The notes beneath the pieces were generated by a model. The model saw nothing but the letters and a program-made list of their open reading frames with translations, did no database searches and was not told the DNA's origin. From Anaerolineales bacterium UBA5797 (GTDB taxonomy: Bacteria > Chloroflexota > Anaerolineae > Anaerolineales > Villigracilaceae): a stretch of 64,000 nt of DNA. Location of the stretch: positions 69,319-133,318 of the forward strand of contig DIDP01000006.1 of assembly GCA_002418205.1 (NCBI GenBank), in the 5' to 3' direction. The position numbers were made by a program, and so were the translations under genes. Below are positions 1 through 8,328 of this stretch, piece by piece (positions within the stretch are counted from its first letter, which is position 1; the number at the start of each line of letters is the position of its first letter).

Positions 1-118
1 GTCGAAGACCGTATCGAGACCCGGGGCGTATCGAAACCAGCAGTAAGCAAAGCCGCTCAGGTAATTGTTGGTTTCGATACGCCTATCGCAACAAACGCTC
101 AAGGCTACTCAACCAACA
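1..118. repeat. REP-like palindromic repeat pair (left part cut by window edge)
   Basis: A complete inverted unit lies at 67-117 with outer arms GTTGGTT and AACCAAC and the inner words GGTTTCGATACG and GGCTACTCAACC. Bases 1-50 hold the end of a second unit in the opposite orientation (GGCGTATCGAAACCAGCAG), followed by AGTAAGCAAAG. The same pair of oppositely oriented units with the same spacer flavour (AGCAATAAGCAGAG) recurs at 4988-5107. Each unit can fold into a hairpin. No transposase is nearby, so this is called a REP/BIME-like element by structure only. Confidence 0.75.
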
Positions 119-121
119 GAA

Positions 122-403
122 TCAACTCAAATCAGAGAACATATCGGCGCGGTCGTCCTCGTCCCACATGCCGGCTTGATCGAAGGCGGTCAACTCGGCG
201 GCAGTGAATGTCGCCGCCGCGATCGGAAGAGCAACCGGCTGGTCCAGGCCCTGCTGACACGCCAGACACACACGACCTTCCTGCATCTGGTTCGTATGCT
301 CATCGCAATACCCGCGGCCGCACCTGACGCACGTCCCCAACGACGGGTTTTCACAGCGGTGCGGGACAAGATAACCGATTATCATTTCACATTGATCAGC
401 CAT
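122..403 (-). CDS. Small zinc-finger (B-box-like) protein
   Basis: A 93-residue protein of unknown role. Residues 17-50 carry a Cys/His-rich zinc-binding pattern: Cys17, Cys25, Cys28 (CVRC), Cys33, His36 (CDEH), Cys46 and Cys49 (CLAC). This resembles the short B-box or RING-like fingers found in many small bacterial proteins. The rest is acidic and ends in a DEDDRADMF stretch. The start at 403 is preceded on the minus strand by AGAGGAGA, a good ribosome site about 10 bases away. Its ATG shares two bases with the ATG of the divergent glycosyltransferase at 402. Fold is fairly clear, function unknown. Confidence 0.7.
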   Translation of the reverse strand: MADQCEMIIGYLVPHRCENPSLGTCVRCGRGYCDEHTNQMQEGRVCLACQQGLDQPVALPIAAATFTAAELTAFDQAGMWDEDDRADMFSDLS

Positions 404-1592
404 GAAAATTGCTCTCCTCTCCGAAAAGTATACACCGGACATCGGCGGACTGGCAATCTCCAGCGAGCGACTCGCCCAATTGCTTGCCTCTGCCGGATAT
501 AAGGTCCGCGTCTTCGCCCCGAATTTGAGCCTGCCCCCCTCCGAACAGCGGACCCTCCCCTCGAACGGAGTCAGCGTTACGCGCTTCGGCGCGCACAAAC
601 GCGTGGACGATACGCTGGTCGATTGGTTCGAACTCATCGTGGAGGAACACAAGCGCGAGCCGTTCGACCTGCTGCACGCCTACTTCCTAACACAAGCCGG
701 ATTCATTGGGACCTACGCGGGGAAATATCTTAATGTCCCCAGCGTGGTCTCCATCCGCGGCAACGACATCGAGCGCGCCGCCTTCGACCCCTCCAGGTTT
801 TCGCATGTGATGTATGCCCTGCAGAACGCAAGCGCAGTCACAACAAATGCCACAGAGTTGGCAAAAAAAGCAAAAGCGTTTGTTGACCGGGAGATTCACT
901 TGATCCCCAACGGAGTTGATACAGAACACTTCAAACCGAAGGAGAAAATAGCCAGGCTGATCCAAACACTGCGTTTGATCCCCCCGGAACCAAACGGACA
1001 CACACCATACCTTGGACAGCAACATGTTTCCAGGTTCCAGCAGCGCATTATTGGTTTTGTGGGTGAATTACGCGAGAAAAAAGGACTCAAAACTCTCCTT
1101 TCTGCTTATGCGCAGGCGAATAAAGCTCAACCAGCCGCCCTTCTCGTTGTCGGCACCATTCGACAGGGCGCAGATCGAGAATTCTTCGAAGAGTTTCTCG
1201 CATCAAACTCCAACCTGCAGATCACCATCACAGGTCAAATTTCACCGGGCGACCTCCCAGCCTATTACGCCCTGATGGATGTCTTCGTTCACCCCTCCCT
1301 GCGCGATGGAATGCCCAATGCCCTGCTCGAAGCGATGGCATGCGGGAAGGCTGTGGTTGCCACGCCGGTTGGAGGGGTCTCAGAGGTGATACAGGATCGG
1401 GTGGACGGGGCAATTGTCCCTGTGAACGATGCGGATGCCCTGTCCGGCGCGATCCTTGAACTGCTGGAGAACGACCCCCTGAGAAGAAGCCTCGGTGAAT
1501 CCGCCCGCCGGAAGATCATCGCAAACTTTACGTTGGAAAGGGAATTGACAGGGAACCTCGATGTATATCGAAGGCTCGGATTGAACCCATGA
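402..1592 (+). CDS. Glycosyltransferase family 4 (GT-B fold)
   Basis: Predicted to transfer a sugar from an activated nucleotide donor to an envelope glycan or lipid. At 396 residues it has the usual GT4 length. The N-terminus MKIALLSEKYTPDIGG is the typical first Rossmann strand plus glycine-rich loop. The C-terminal half has the donor site: RIIGFVGELREKKG, then FVHPSLRDGMPNALLEAMACG and GGVSEVI, which supply the E-x7-E-type acidic pair. The start is fixed by this N-terminal motif although no clear ribosome site precedes it. The gene is divergent from the zinc-finger gene, their start codons sharing the bases of CATG. Donor and acceptor cannot be read from sequence. Confidence 0.9.
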   Translation: MKIALLSEKYTPDIGGLAISSERLAQLLASAGYKVRVFAPNLSLPPSEQRTLPSNGVSVTRFGAHKRVDDTLVDWFELIVEEHKREPFDLLHAYFLTQAGFIGTYAGKYLNVPSVVSIRGNDIERAAFDPSRFSHVMYALQNASAVTTNATELAKKAKAFVDREIHLIPNGVDTEHFKPKEKIARLIQTLRLIPPEPNGHTPYLGQQHVSRFQQRIIGFVGELREKKGLKTLLSAYAQANKAQPAALLVVGTIRQGADREFFEEFLASNSNLQITITGQISPGDLPAYYALMDVFVHPSLRDGMPNALLEAMACGKAVVATPVGGVSEVIQDRVDGAIVPVNDADALSGAILELLENDPLRRSLGESARRKIIANFTLERELTGNLDVYRRLGLNP

Positions 1593-1640
1593 GCATTCAG
1601 ATATAATTACATCATACGGCTTAGGAGCGACGCTAAAGGA

Positions 1641-3476
1641 ATGCCTCATCTCAGCGGCAAATCGCTTGGGCAATATCAGATCATCGAGCCGATAGGGAGC
1701 GGAGGGACGGCTCAGATTTATCGTGCCTATCAGCCGTCGGTCAAACGCGATGTTGTTGTAAAGGTTCTCTCGCCCTCATTTCGGGATGAGCCCGGTTTTG
1801 TAAAGCGGTTCGAGCAGGAGGTGGATGTGATCGCCCACCTTCAACATCCGCAGATCATTCCGGTGTATGACTACGGCGAACAGGACGGGGATGTTTATAT
1901 CGTGATGGCATACATGCGCGGCGGGACCCTCGCCGACCGCATCGACCAATCCCAGGGAGGCCTGCCAGACAAGGAGACCATCCGCATCTTCAGCCTGATC
2001 GCAAAAGGTCTGGACTACGCCCATGCAAAAGGAGTGGTCCATCGGGATCTCAAGCCAAACAACATCCTGATGGACGAGGAAGACAACCCATACCTTGCAG
2101 ATTTTGGTCTTGCCAAATTTACCGAGGGCAGGATCGAACTGACGAACACCATGATGACCGGGACCGCCGCATACATGGCGCCGGAGATCGCCCGGGAGGG
2201 AAAATCGACCAAACGCGCGGATATTTACGCGCTTGGCATCATCCTCTTTGAAATGTTGACCGGGAGACTGCCATACGAGGGAACGACCCCCTACAAGATT
2301 TTGTCGGCGCATATCAATCAACCCATCCCCAGGATCAGGGATTTCCGTTCCGGTCTCCCCGAGGCAGTTCAGCAGGTGATCGATACCGCGATTGCCAAGA
2401 ATCCAGCCAGCCGGTATGCATCTGCCGAGGAAATGGCGGCGGCATTCAGGTCTGTCATGAGTACGATGGAGACACCGCCCGCGGTTGCGAGGGTCGGGCA
2501 GGCAAGGTCATTGAACCTGCCGTTTCGGATGAAGTGGCTCCTGCCGATCGCGGTCGCAGTGCTGGCGATTGCAGGGATGATCTTCGGGGCTTCGTTATTT
2601 TCCAGGGAAGAGGAAGTCCCCAGCCTATCGGAAAATCCGACTGTACATATAGCGCAGGCAGTCAACACAGCAGACGGCGATACGCAGTGGACGTTCGGCT
2701 GTCTGGGTGACGGCGGCTCCGCCCTTGTGGACCTGGGTTGCAGGAAGATCAGGATCGCGGTGGAAAACCGCATCCTGCCATATAACTATATCTTCCTTGC
2801 AACGAACCAGCCCGGCGGCATGGATTACGACATGTGGTGGGAAATCTGCACCCGCCTGCACTGCCAGCCCGTCTTTATCGAGGAGAAGTGGGAATCTCTC
2901 CTGGATGACCTCGGCGCCGGTGACTATGACGCGGCGTCGGAGGGGATCACTATCACAGAGGAGCGCCGGGCTTTCCTGGCTTTCTCCATCAGCTATTTGA
3001 ACATCGAACAGCGGCTGGTTGTGCGAAAAGGAGAAACCCGCTTCGCCGACATCAGTGAATTTGTCGCGGACCCAACCTTGCTGGCTGGTGCCCTCGAGAA
3101 TTCGACGAACTTCGAGGTCGCCAGGCAATACATCCCTGAAAGCCGCATCCGGACGTTCAAGGAATATTCCACCGTTTTCTATGCCCTGACCACAGGCGAC
3201 GTAGATGCCGCGGTTGCAGACCAGGTCGAAGGTGAAACCACTGTGTCGGGCATCGATTTTCAACAGGCAAACAACCTGGAGTTTACAGGGAATTCGCTGT
3301 CAAGCGATCAGTTCGGCATCGCCTTCCCGAAGGACAGCGACCTTGTCGCACCGATCAACAAGGCTTTACAGGATATGCGCGCACAGGGCGTACTGGAGGC
3401 ACTGATCGCAAGATATTTTGGCACAGACTTTCGTGTGACCTACAGCGACATAGGGCTCGGGGCGTACGAGCAATAG
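1641..3476 (+). CDS. Transmembrane Ser/Thr protein kinase with extracellular solute-binding (SBP family 3) sensor domain
   Basis: A 611-residue Hanks-type kinase. Residues 10-275 form the catalytic domain: glycine loop GSGGTA (19-24), Lys41 in VVVKVL, Glu60, HRDLKPNN with catalytic Asp136, DFG Asp154, APE 180-182. A single membrane helix lies at about 299-320. Residues about 369-600 resemble periplasmic amino-acid-binding proteins: RIAVENRILPYNYI, then GGMDYDMWWEIC, ITEERRAFLAFS and a C-terminal ALQDMRAQGVLEALIARYFG. The kinase therefore sits in the cytoplasm and an amino-acid-like ligand is probably sensed outside. Most bacterial kinases of this layout carry PASTA or other sensors. A TATAAT box at 1602-1607 and an AAAGGA just before the ATG may drive it. 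Ligand and targets are unknown. Confidence 0.92.
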   Translation: MPHLSGKSLGQYQIIEPIGSGGTAQIYRAYQPSVKRDVVVKVLSPSFRDEPGFVKRFEQEVDVIAHLQHPQIIPVYDYGEQDGDVYIVMAYMRGGTLADRIDQSQGGLPDKETIRIFSLIAKGLDYAHAKGVVHRDLKPNNILMDEEDNPYLADFGLAKFTEGRIELTNTMMTGTAAYMAPEIAREGKSTKRADIYALGIILFEMLTGRLPYEGTTPYKILSAHINQPIPRIRDFRSGLPEAVQQVIDTAIAKNPASRYASAEEMAAAFRSVMSTMETPPAVARVGQARSLNLPFRMKWLLPIAVAVLAIAGMIFGASLFSREEEVPSLSENPTVHIAQAVNTADGDTQWTFGCLGDGGSALVDLGCRKIRIAVENRILPYNYIFLATNQPGGMDYDMWWEICTRLHCQPVFIEEKWESLLDDLGAGDYDAASEGITITEERRAFLAFSISYLNIEQRLVVRKGETRFADISEFVADPTLLAGALENSTNFEVARQYIPESRIRTFKEYSTVFYALTTGDVDAAVADQVEGETTVSGIDFQQANNLEFTGNSLSSDQFGIAFPKDSDLVAPINKALQDMRAQGVLEALIARYFGTDFRVTYSDIGLGAYEQ

Positions 3477-3516
3477 CGAGTTCGTTGGATCAGTCGAAAT
3501 TTTGGAAAATCGAAAG

Positions 3517-3645
3517 AATGGGGGTATAGTCAACGTCAATGACGGAAACCTGCTTGCGCAAAATATCACCGAATTGTTAGACCATCCTAAGAAACGCGGA
3601 GCGCCCTGAAAAAACGCGAGAGAATTGATCGCAAGCAAACTCACT
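3517..3645 (+). pseudogene. Decayed 3' remnant of a GT4 glycosyltransferase
   Basis: Reading from 3517 gives NGGIVNVNDGNLLAQ, then NITELLDHPKKRGAP, an in-frame TGA at 3607-3609, then KNARELIASKLT. This is the standard C-terminal tail of a family 4 glycosyltransferase (GGILV-N-D-LA-AI-ELL, then MGKNARELI--K-TW). Only about 43 codons survive, with no start codon and an internal stop where the family has Met-Gly. It therefore looks like the last scrap of a deleted gene. It is not a copy of the GT4 gene at 402, whose tail reads differently. Confidence 0.7.
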
Positions 3646-3705
3646 GTGGGAGCGTCCTTCGCGACCGAAGAGTCTCCAAAAGTGTAGAAGGAAAAGAAGG
3701 TTCAA

Positions 3706-4029
3706 ATGGCATATTATCTGGTTACAGCCAAACCGATCCGATCAAAAATGAATGACCTGCGCAAATGGCTGGACTCGGGCGAGATACGCGCCATGCGTCC
3801 CTTTGGACAGGCGCTTCATACGGGACTTGAAAATGCCCGCTGGCAATCTGACGGTGTGGCGGTCTGGGAGGAGGAGGATTATTGCGTCCCGCCGCTGGCA
3901 CAGGAACGCGCGGCTGTTTTGGATGACTATTTCACGGAACTGGAAGTTCAACCTGTGGACAAAGGCGAAGGGTGGAGGCAGATCGACTCATTGACAGTAA
4001 TCTGGGAGAACCATGACCAATCTATTTGA
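3706..4029 (+). CDS. Conserved hypothetical protein, 107 aa
   Basis: I do not recognise a named family. The 107-residue product starts MAYYLVTAKPIRSKMNDL and is soluble, with no signal or membrane segment and a mix of acidic and aromatic residues. Its last 17 bases overlap the start of the MoxR ATPase gene, so the two are probably co-translated. The context suggests a small partner or a co-regulated protein of the ATPase, but nothing in the sequence shows its role. Confidence 0.65.
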   Translation: MAYYLVTAKPIRSKMNDLRKWLDSGEIRAMRPFGQALHTGLENARWQSDGVAVWEEEDYCVPPLAQERAAVLDDYFTELEVQPVDKGEGWRQIDSLTVIWENHDQSI

Positions 4030-4975
4030 CTCAACTGACAAAGTAAAACTTGAACTGGGCAAACAGAAATACATTGCATCGAACGAGATCACGACCATCG
4101 TGTTCCTCGCGCAGAAACTGGGCAAACCACTGCTCACGGAGGGACCCGCCGGCGTGGGCAAGACCGAACTTGCCAAAGCCATCGCCGGCGCGACGGGACG
4201 GGAATTGATCCGCCTGCAGTGCTATGAAGGATTGGACGAATCCAAGGCGCTGTATGAATGGGAATACTCGAAGCAGTTGCTATACACGCAACTGTTGCGT
4301 GACAAGCTGAACGACACACTCGGCAAGGCAGAGACGCTCGCCGAAGCCGCAGACAAACTCGCCAAAGAAGAGGACGTCTTTTTCTCCGAGCGTTTCCTGT
4401 TGATGCGCCCGCTGTTGAAAGCGATCCTGAGCGAGAACCCAACCGTGTTGCTCATCGATGAGATCGACCGCGCCGACGCCGAGTTCGAAGCCTTTCTGCT
4501 CGAAGTGTTGAGCGACTTTCAGGTATCCGTGCCTGAGTTGGGGACGCTGACCGCGAAGCATCGTCCATTCGTGGTGCTGACATCCAACAACACGCGTGAG
4601 TTGTCAGAAGCATTGAAGCGGCGTTGTTTGTATCTCTTTATCGATTACCCATCCATAGCGGAAGAGCTTGCGGTGGTGAGATTGAAAGTCCCTGACCTGA
4701 ACCCGAAACTGGCGCAGCAAGCCGTAGAGTTCGTCCAAAGGCTCCGCAAAGGCGATATGCGCAAGTCGCCGTCCATCAGTGAGACATTGGATTGGGCGAA
4801 TGCCCTCGTGGCTTTGAACGCGAAGAATCTGGACAAGGACACTTTGGAAGAAACTGTTTCGATCCTGCTAAAACATGAAGCGGATCTGCAAAAAGCCAGA
4901 CGGCAATTCATCGATCCCCCATCGCCGCCGACGCGCTCAAAGCCCGATGAGTATGGAAGGTTTTCAGGAAATTAG
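4013..4975 (+). CDS. MoxR/CoxD-type AAA+ ATPase
   Basis: A 320-residue AAA+ ATPase of the MoxR group. Walker A is GPAGVGKT (44-51), Walker B is VLLIDEIDRAD (about 145-154), sensor 1 is in VVLTSNNTRELSEAL, and an arginine-rich LKRRC follows. MoxR ATPases work with VWA-domain partners to mature or insert cofactors into large enzymes. In the CoxD/CoxE case this is the molybdenum-containing CO dehydrogenase type. The VWA partner lies just downstream (5132) past a REP-like repeat. No client enzyme is in the window, so the substrate is open. Confidence 0.9.
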   Translation: MTNLFDSTDKVKLELGKQKYIASNEITTIVFLAQKLGKPLLTEGPAGVGKTELAKAIAGATGRELIRLQCYEGLDESKALYEWEYSKQLLYTQLLRDKLNDTLGKAETLAEAADKLAKEEDVFFSERFLLMRPLLKAILSENPTVLLIDEIDRADAEFEAFLLEVLSDFQVSVPELGTLTAKHRPFVVLTSNNTRELSEALKRRCLYLFIDYPSIAEELAVVRLKVPDLNPKLAQQAVEFVQRLRKGDMRKSPSISETLDWANALVALNAKNLDKDTLEETVSILLKHEADLQKARRQFIDPPSPPTRSKPDEYGRFSGN

Positions 4976-4987
4976 AAGGAGCCCCGC

Positions 4988-5107
4988 TGGTCGAGTAGCC
5001 CTGAGCGTTCGCTGCGACGGGCATATCGAGACCAGCAATAAGCAGAGATATCCTTGTTAATGGTGGTTTCGATACGGCGGGCGAACGCCGCCTACTCAAC
5101 CACCATT
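4988..5107. repeat. REP/BIME-like pair of palindromic units
   Basis: Unit A (4988-5034, plus orientation) runs from TGGTCGAGTAGCCC to CATATCGAGACCA. Unit B (about 5059-5107, opposite orientation) runs from AATGGTGGTTTCGATACG to CTACTCAACCACCATT, with perfect 10-base outer arms AATGGTGGTT/AACCACCATT. The spacer AGCAATAAGCAGAG matches the one at the start of the window. The pair sits between the MoxR and VWA genes, leaving only 24 bases before the VWA start, so it may affect transcript stability or termination between these partners. Confidence 0.8.
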
Positions 5108-5131
5108 GTATGGTTGTAAGGAAATAATCTT

Positions 5132-6511
5132 ATGGAATCCCGTATCTTACAGTTGATCTCAGCCTTGCGCGCCAGCGGGGTGCGCGTGTCTTTGGCGGAA
5201 AGTGCCGAGGCGTTCTCGGCGGTGGACATCATGGGGATCCAGGATCGCGAGGAGTTCCGCCTCTCATTACGCGCCACGCTCATCAAGGACCTGAAAGACC
5301 TGCCTGTCTTCGATAAGCTATTTCCGTTGTTTTTCGGTTCAGGGAACCCGCCTCCAATGATGGGCGGGAATCCATCCGATGATATGACGCCCGAGGAGGC
5401 GCAGCAATTGGCGGATGCATTGCGTCAGTTCACGCAGAATCTGCGTCAGCGGATGGAAAGGCTGATGAATGGCGAGCAGTTGTCCCGTGCGGAGCTTGAG
5501 GCGCTTGGTCAGATGGTCGGATTGAACCAGGTGGACGACCTCCGTTATCAAAACTGGATGGCCCAGCGCATGATGCGCGCGCTGGCGTTCCCCGAGGTCC
5601 GCGAGGCGATGAAGGAGTTGATGGAGGAACTTCAGCGCATGGGCATGAGCCGCGACCGTGTCGAGCAGATGCGGAACATGATCCAGGGTAACATGGACGG
5701 GATGCGCGAACAGATCGAACAGTTCGCGGGGGAACGCATCGCTGAAAACATGAGCAGGAAAGAGCCCGGCGAGCGCATGGACAATTTGATGAACCGCCCG
5801 TTCAATGCACTGAGCGACGCGGACAAACAGATGCTGCAACATGAAGTGAAACGGCTCGCCGCCATGCTGCGCACGCGCATTGCCCTGCGACAGAAGCGCG
5901 CCAAAAGCGGACAACTCGACCCGAAGGCGACCATCCGCACGAACTTGAAATATCACGGCGTGCCGATGGAGATCAAACACAAGGATCGCGTGCGCAAACC
6001 AAAGATCGTGGTCATTTGCGACATCAGCACTTCGATGCGTTTTTGTTCGGAGCTGATGTTGAGTTTTTTGTACGCATTACAGGGACAGGTCCGCAAGACG
6101 CACGCTTTCGCCTTCATCGACCATCTCGAATCGATTTCGGAGGATTTCAGCGGCTCGAACGCGGACGAGGCGATTGCCTCCGTTTTGTGGCGCATGCCCA
6201 GCGGACATTACAACACCGACCTCGGCTGGTCGCTCAACGATTTCCAGAACGAATACATGGATACGCTTAACGGCGGGACGACCCTCATCATCGTCGGCGA
6301 CGGACGCAACAACTATTATGACCCGCGCCTCGACATCTTCTCCACGATGACGCGCCGCGCCGCGCGGACCATCTGGCTGAATCCCGAACCCCCGACCATG
6401 TGGCACGGCGACAGCGACATGCCCAAATACGCGCCGTTGTGCAGTAATGTGTTGAAGGTCAGCAACCTGAGGGAACTGGCAGAGGCGGTGGATGCGTTGA
6501 TGGCAGGATGA
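5132..6511 (+). CDS. VWA-domain protein, CoxE-like
   Basis: A 459-residue protein with a C-terminal von Willebrand A domain. The MIDAS metal site is VVICDISTSM (Asp297, Ser299, Ser301), followed by the CoxE-type tail with TTLIIVGDGRNNYYDP. The N-terminal 280 residues are helical and Met/Arg/Gln rich. CoxE proteins pair with a MoxR/CoxD ATPase in maturation of molybdenum hydroxylases, and that ATPase is the gene just upstream (4013), so the pair is coherent. The start ATG has a weak AAGGAA upstream. The client enzyme is not in view. Confidence 0.88.
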   Translation: MESRILQLISALRASGVRVSLAESAEAFSAVDIMGIQDREEFRLSLRATLIKDLKDLPVFDKLFPLFFGSGNPPPMMGGNPSDDMTPEEAQQLADALRQFTQNLRQRMERLMNGEQLSRAELEALGQMVGLNQVDDLRYQNWMAQRMMRALAFPEVREAMKELMEELQRMGMSRDRVEQMRNMIQGNMDGMREQIEQFAGERIAENMSRKEPGERMDNLMNRPFNALSDADKQMLQHEVKRLAAMLRTRIALRQKRAKSGQLDPKATIRTNLKYHGVPMEIKHKDRVRKPKIVVICDISTSMRFCSELMLSFLYALQGQVRKTHAFAFIDHLESISEDFSGSNADEAIASVLWRMPSGHYNTDLGWSLNDFQNEYMDTLNGGTTLIIVGDGRNNYYDPRLDIFSTMTRRAARTIWLNPEPPTMWHGDSDMPKYAPLCSNVLKVSNLRELAEAVDALMAG

Positions 6512-6524
6512 CAATCCGACCCTT

Positions 6525-6845
6525 ATGTTCATCGTCCTTTGGGAATACCGGGTAAAGCCAGAAAAACAATCCGAATTTGAATCCATCTATTCGCCAAAAG
6601 GCGCCTGGGGGGAATTGTTCAAAACCGGAAATGGTTATTTGGGCACGGAACTATTTGGCGACCAGGACCATCCGGGCCGCTATCTCACCATCGACCGCTG
6701 GACATCAAAGGCTGAGTACGAAATATTTCTATCTAAACACAGGCAGGAATACAAAGCCCTTGACGAGGAGTGTGAATGCTTGACAGAAAGCGAGTCTCTG
6801 CTTGGGATGTGGGAAACGTTCAACAGATCGGGGAGAAACGATTAA
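6525..6845 (+). CDS. ABM-fold (antibiotic biosynthesis monooxygenase-like) small protein
   Basis: A 106-residue protein that begins MFIVLWEYRVKPEKQSEFE, the first strand of the dimeric alpha-beta barrel, and contains GYLGTELFGDQDHPGRYLTIDRW and a C-terminal MWETF strand. Members of this fold are small oxygenases, heme-degrading enzymes or stress proteins, and the sequence does not decide between them. It begins 13 bases after the CoxE-like stop and may be read on the same transcript. Confidence 0.75.
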   Translation: MFIVLWEYRVKPEKQSEFESIYSPKGAWGELFKTGNGYLGTELFGDQDHPGRYLTIDRWTSKAEYEIFLSKHRQEYKALDEECECLTESESLLGMWETFNRSGRND

Positions 6846-6960
6846 GTCTGCGGGAGTCCGTTACCGCCAACAGCGTCATCACTTTTGCGGAAAATCCATA
6901 ATTTCCAATTTTTGAAGTAAAATCATCGCAATCTACATCACAGTTCAGGTTGGAAGAGAT

Positions 6961-7329
6961 ATGGCAAAGATCATGGTGGTCGACGACGACAAGGACGCAA
7001 CAACCCTGTTCGAGGAGGTCCTCAACATGCAGGGACATACGCCCGTTGTCCTGAACGAGAGTTCGAAAGCCCTGCAGATCGCCATGGAGGAACTTCCCGA
7101 TGCTTTCATCCTCGACCTGATGATGCCCGAGCCGGACGGATTCAAACTCTGCCGCATGCTGCGTGCCGAACCGCGGTTCAGGCGCACGCCCATCATCATT
7201 GTCACCGCCCTCAACGATACCGACAGCAAGATCGTCGCCATCGGCGCGGGCGCCAACGACTATCTCACCAAACCGTTCCACATCAATGAACTGGATGCCA
7301 GCATCCGGAATCTGCTCGACGAAGAATAA
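6961..7329 (+). CDS. Single-domain response regulator (CheY-like receiver)
   Basis: A 122-residue stand-alone receiver domain. The acidic pocket is in MVVDDDKD (residues 6-12), the phospho-acceptor is Asp52 in LDLMMP, the switch Thr is Thr82 in IIVTAL, and Lys104 is in TKPFH. There is no output domain, so it must act by protein contact. A TAAAAT box lies about 50 bases upstream and GGAAGAG precedes the ATG, so it has its own leader. No histidine kinase is adjacent, so the partner is an orphan elsewhere. Confidence 0.9.
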   Translation: MAKIMVVDDDKDATTLFEEVLNMQGHTPVVLNESSKALQIAMEELPDAFILDLMMPEPDGFKLCRMLRAEPRFRRTPIIIVTALNDTDSKIVAIGAGANDYLTKPFHINELDASIRNLLDEE

Positions 7330-7362
7330 TTTTTTCCACGCCGAAACTCTGCCGCCTGTCGA

Positions 7363-7392
7363 TTGATGGGCGGTATTTATTTGGGGTAAACT
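7363..7392 (+). promoter_or_regulatory. Promoter with -10 box placed for a leaderless transcript
   Basis: TTGATG (7363-7368) and TAAACT (7387-7392) are 18 bases apart. The -10 box ends only 6 bases before the ATG at 7399, so transcription should begin at or within a base or two of the start codon. No ribosome site is present. Confidence 0.5.
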
Positions 7393-7398
7393 TGGCGC

Positions 7399-8328
7399 AT
7401 GCCCAACGCAATCGAAACCCGTCAACTCACCAAACGCTTCGGCGATGTGCTAGCGGTCGATGCCATTGACCTGTGCGTCGGAACCGGCGAGATCTACGGC
7501 TTCCTCGGTCTCAACGGCGCGGGCAAGACCACCACGATCCGTGCGTTGTTGGGGATGATCCGCCCGAGCGAAGGAGAGGTCAAAGTGCTGGGGCAGGCTG
7601 TCGGTCCGAACGGACGCGGACCCTGGGCGCAGGTTGGGCATCTTGTGGAGAGTCCGTCCGCATACCCCGAACTGTCCGTCCGCGAGAATCTGGATATCGC
7701 CCGGCGATTGCACGGCAAACCGGATTCCAGCCTTGTTGACGACATCATCGAAAGACTCGCCCTGGCCTCCTACGCGGACCGGAAGGCTGGCACGCTTTCG
7801 ATGGGCAACCTCCAACGCCTTGGGCTGGCGCGCGCGTTATTGCACAAGCCCGAACTTTTGATCCTCGACGAACCCGCCAACGGACTCGACCCCGCCGGTG
7901 TGATCGAAGTCCGTGAACTATTGCGGACACTTGCCCGCGACAAAGGCGCGACCATCTTCATGTCGAGCCACATCCTGACGGAGGTGGACAGGCTGGCAAC
8001 CCGGATCGGCATCATCCACAAAGGGAGGTTGATCGAGGAACTGACCGCGGGCGATCTCGAAAAATTACGCACCAAACGCCTTGAGATCAGGTCGCGCAAT
8101 TTCGAAGCCGCGCAGATCTGCCTGCGGAGCGCCGGGTATCCTTTCACGGTGAAAGATGAAACCATCACCATCCTTCACCCGCATGCCATAGAACATCCCG
8201 ACGATATCGCCCACATCCTTGTCAATGCCGGCGCGGCGCCGACCCGCCTGGCAGTGGAACAACAGAATCTCGAGGAGCATTTCATGGAGTTGACCGCGGA
8301 CTCATTGACCAGGGAGTCGCCAAAGTGA
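7399..8328 (+). CDS. ABC transporter ATP-binding protein (BcrA/drug-export type)
   Basis: A 309-residue ABC ATPase. Walker A is GLNGAGKTTT (37-46), the signature is LSMGNLQRLGLA (the relaxed form common in bacitracin-type exporters), Walker B is LLILDEPANGLDP and the switch histidine is in MSSHIL. About 85 residues follow the ATPase core, as in other two-gene exporters. The stop overlaps the GTG start of the permease at 8325 by four bases, so they are translationally coupled. The cargo is unknown, perhaps a peptide, lipid or drug. Confidence 0.9.
   Translation: MPNAIETRQLTKRFGDVLAVDAIDLCVGTGEIYGFLGLNGAGKTTTIRALLGMIRPSEGEVKVLGQAVGPNGRGPWAQVGHLVESPSAYPELSVRENLDIARRLHGKPDSSLVDDIIERLALASYADRKAGTLSMGNLQRLGLARALLHKPELLILDEPANGLDPAGVIEVRELLRTLARDKGATIFMSSHILTEVDRLATRIGIIHKGRLIEELTAGDLEKLRTKRLEIRSRNFEAAQICLRSAGYPFTVKDETITILHPHAIEHPDDIAHILVNAGAAPTRLAVEQQNLEEHFMELTADSLTRESPK

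Noticed and set aside
65..502. Open frame across the first repeat and the zinc-finger gene
   Set aside because: It begins inside the REP-like unit and is antisense to the Cys-rich protein that has a good ribosome site.
7352..7373. Weak stem CCGCC/GGCGG after the first receiver gene
   Set aside because: Only five pairs with an 11-base loop, overlapping the proposed -35 box of the ABC gene. Not convincing as a terminator.
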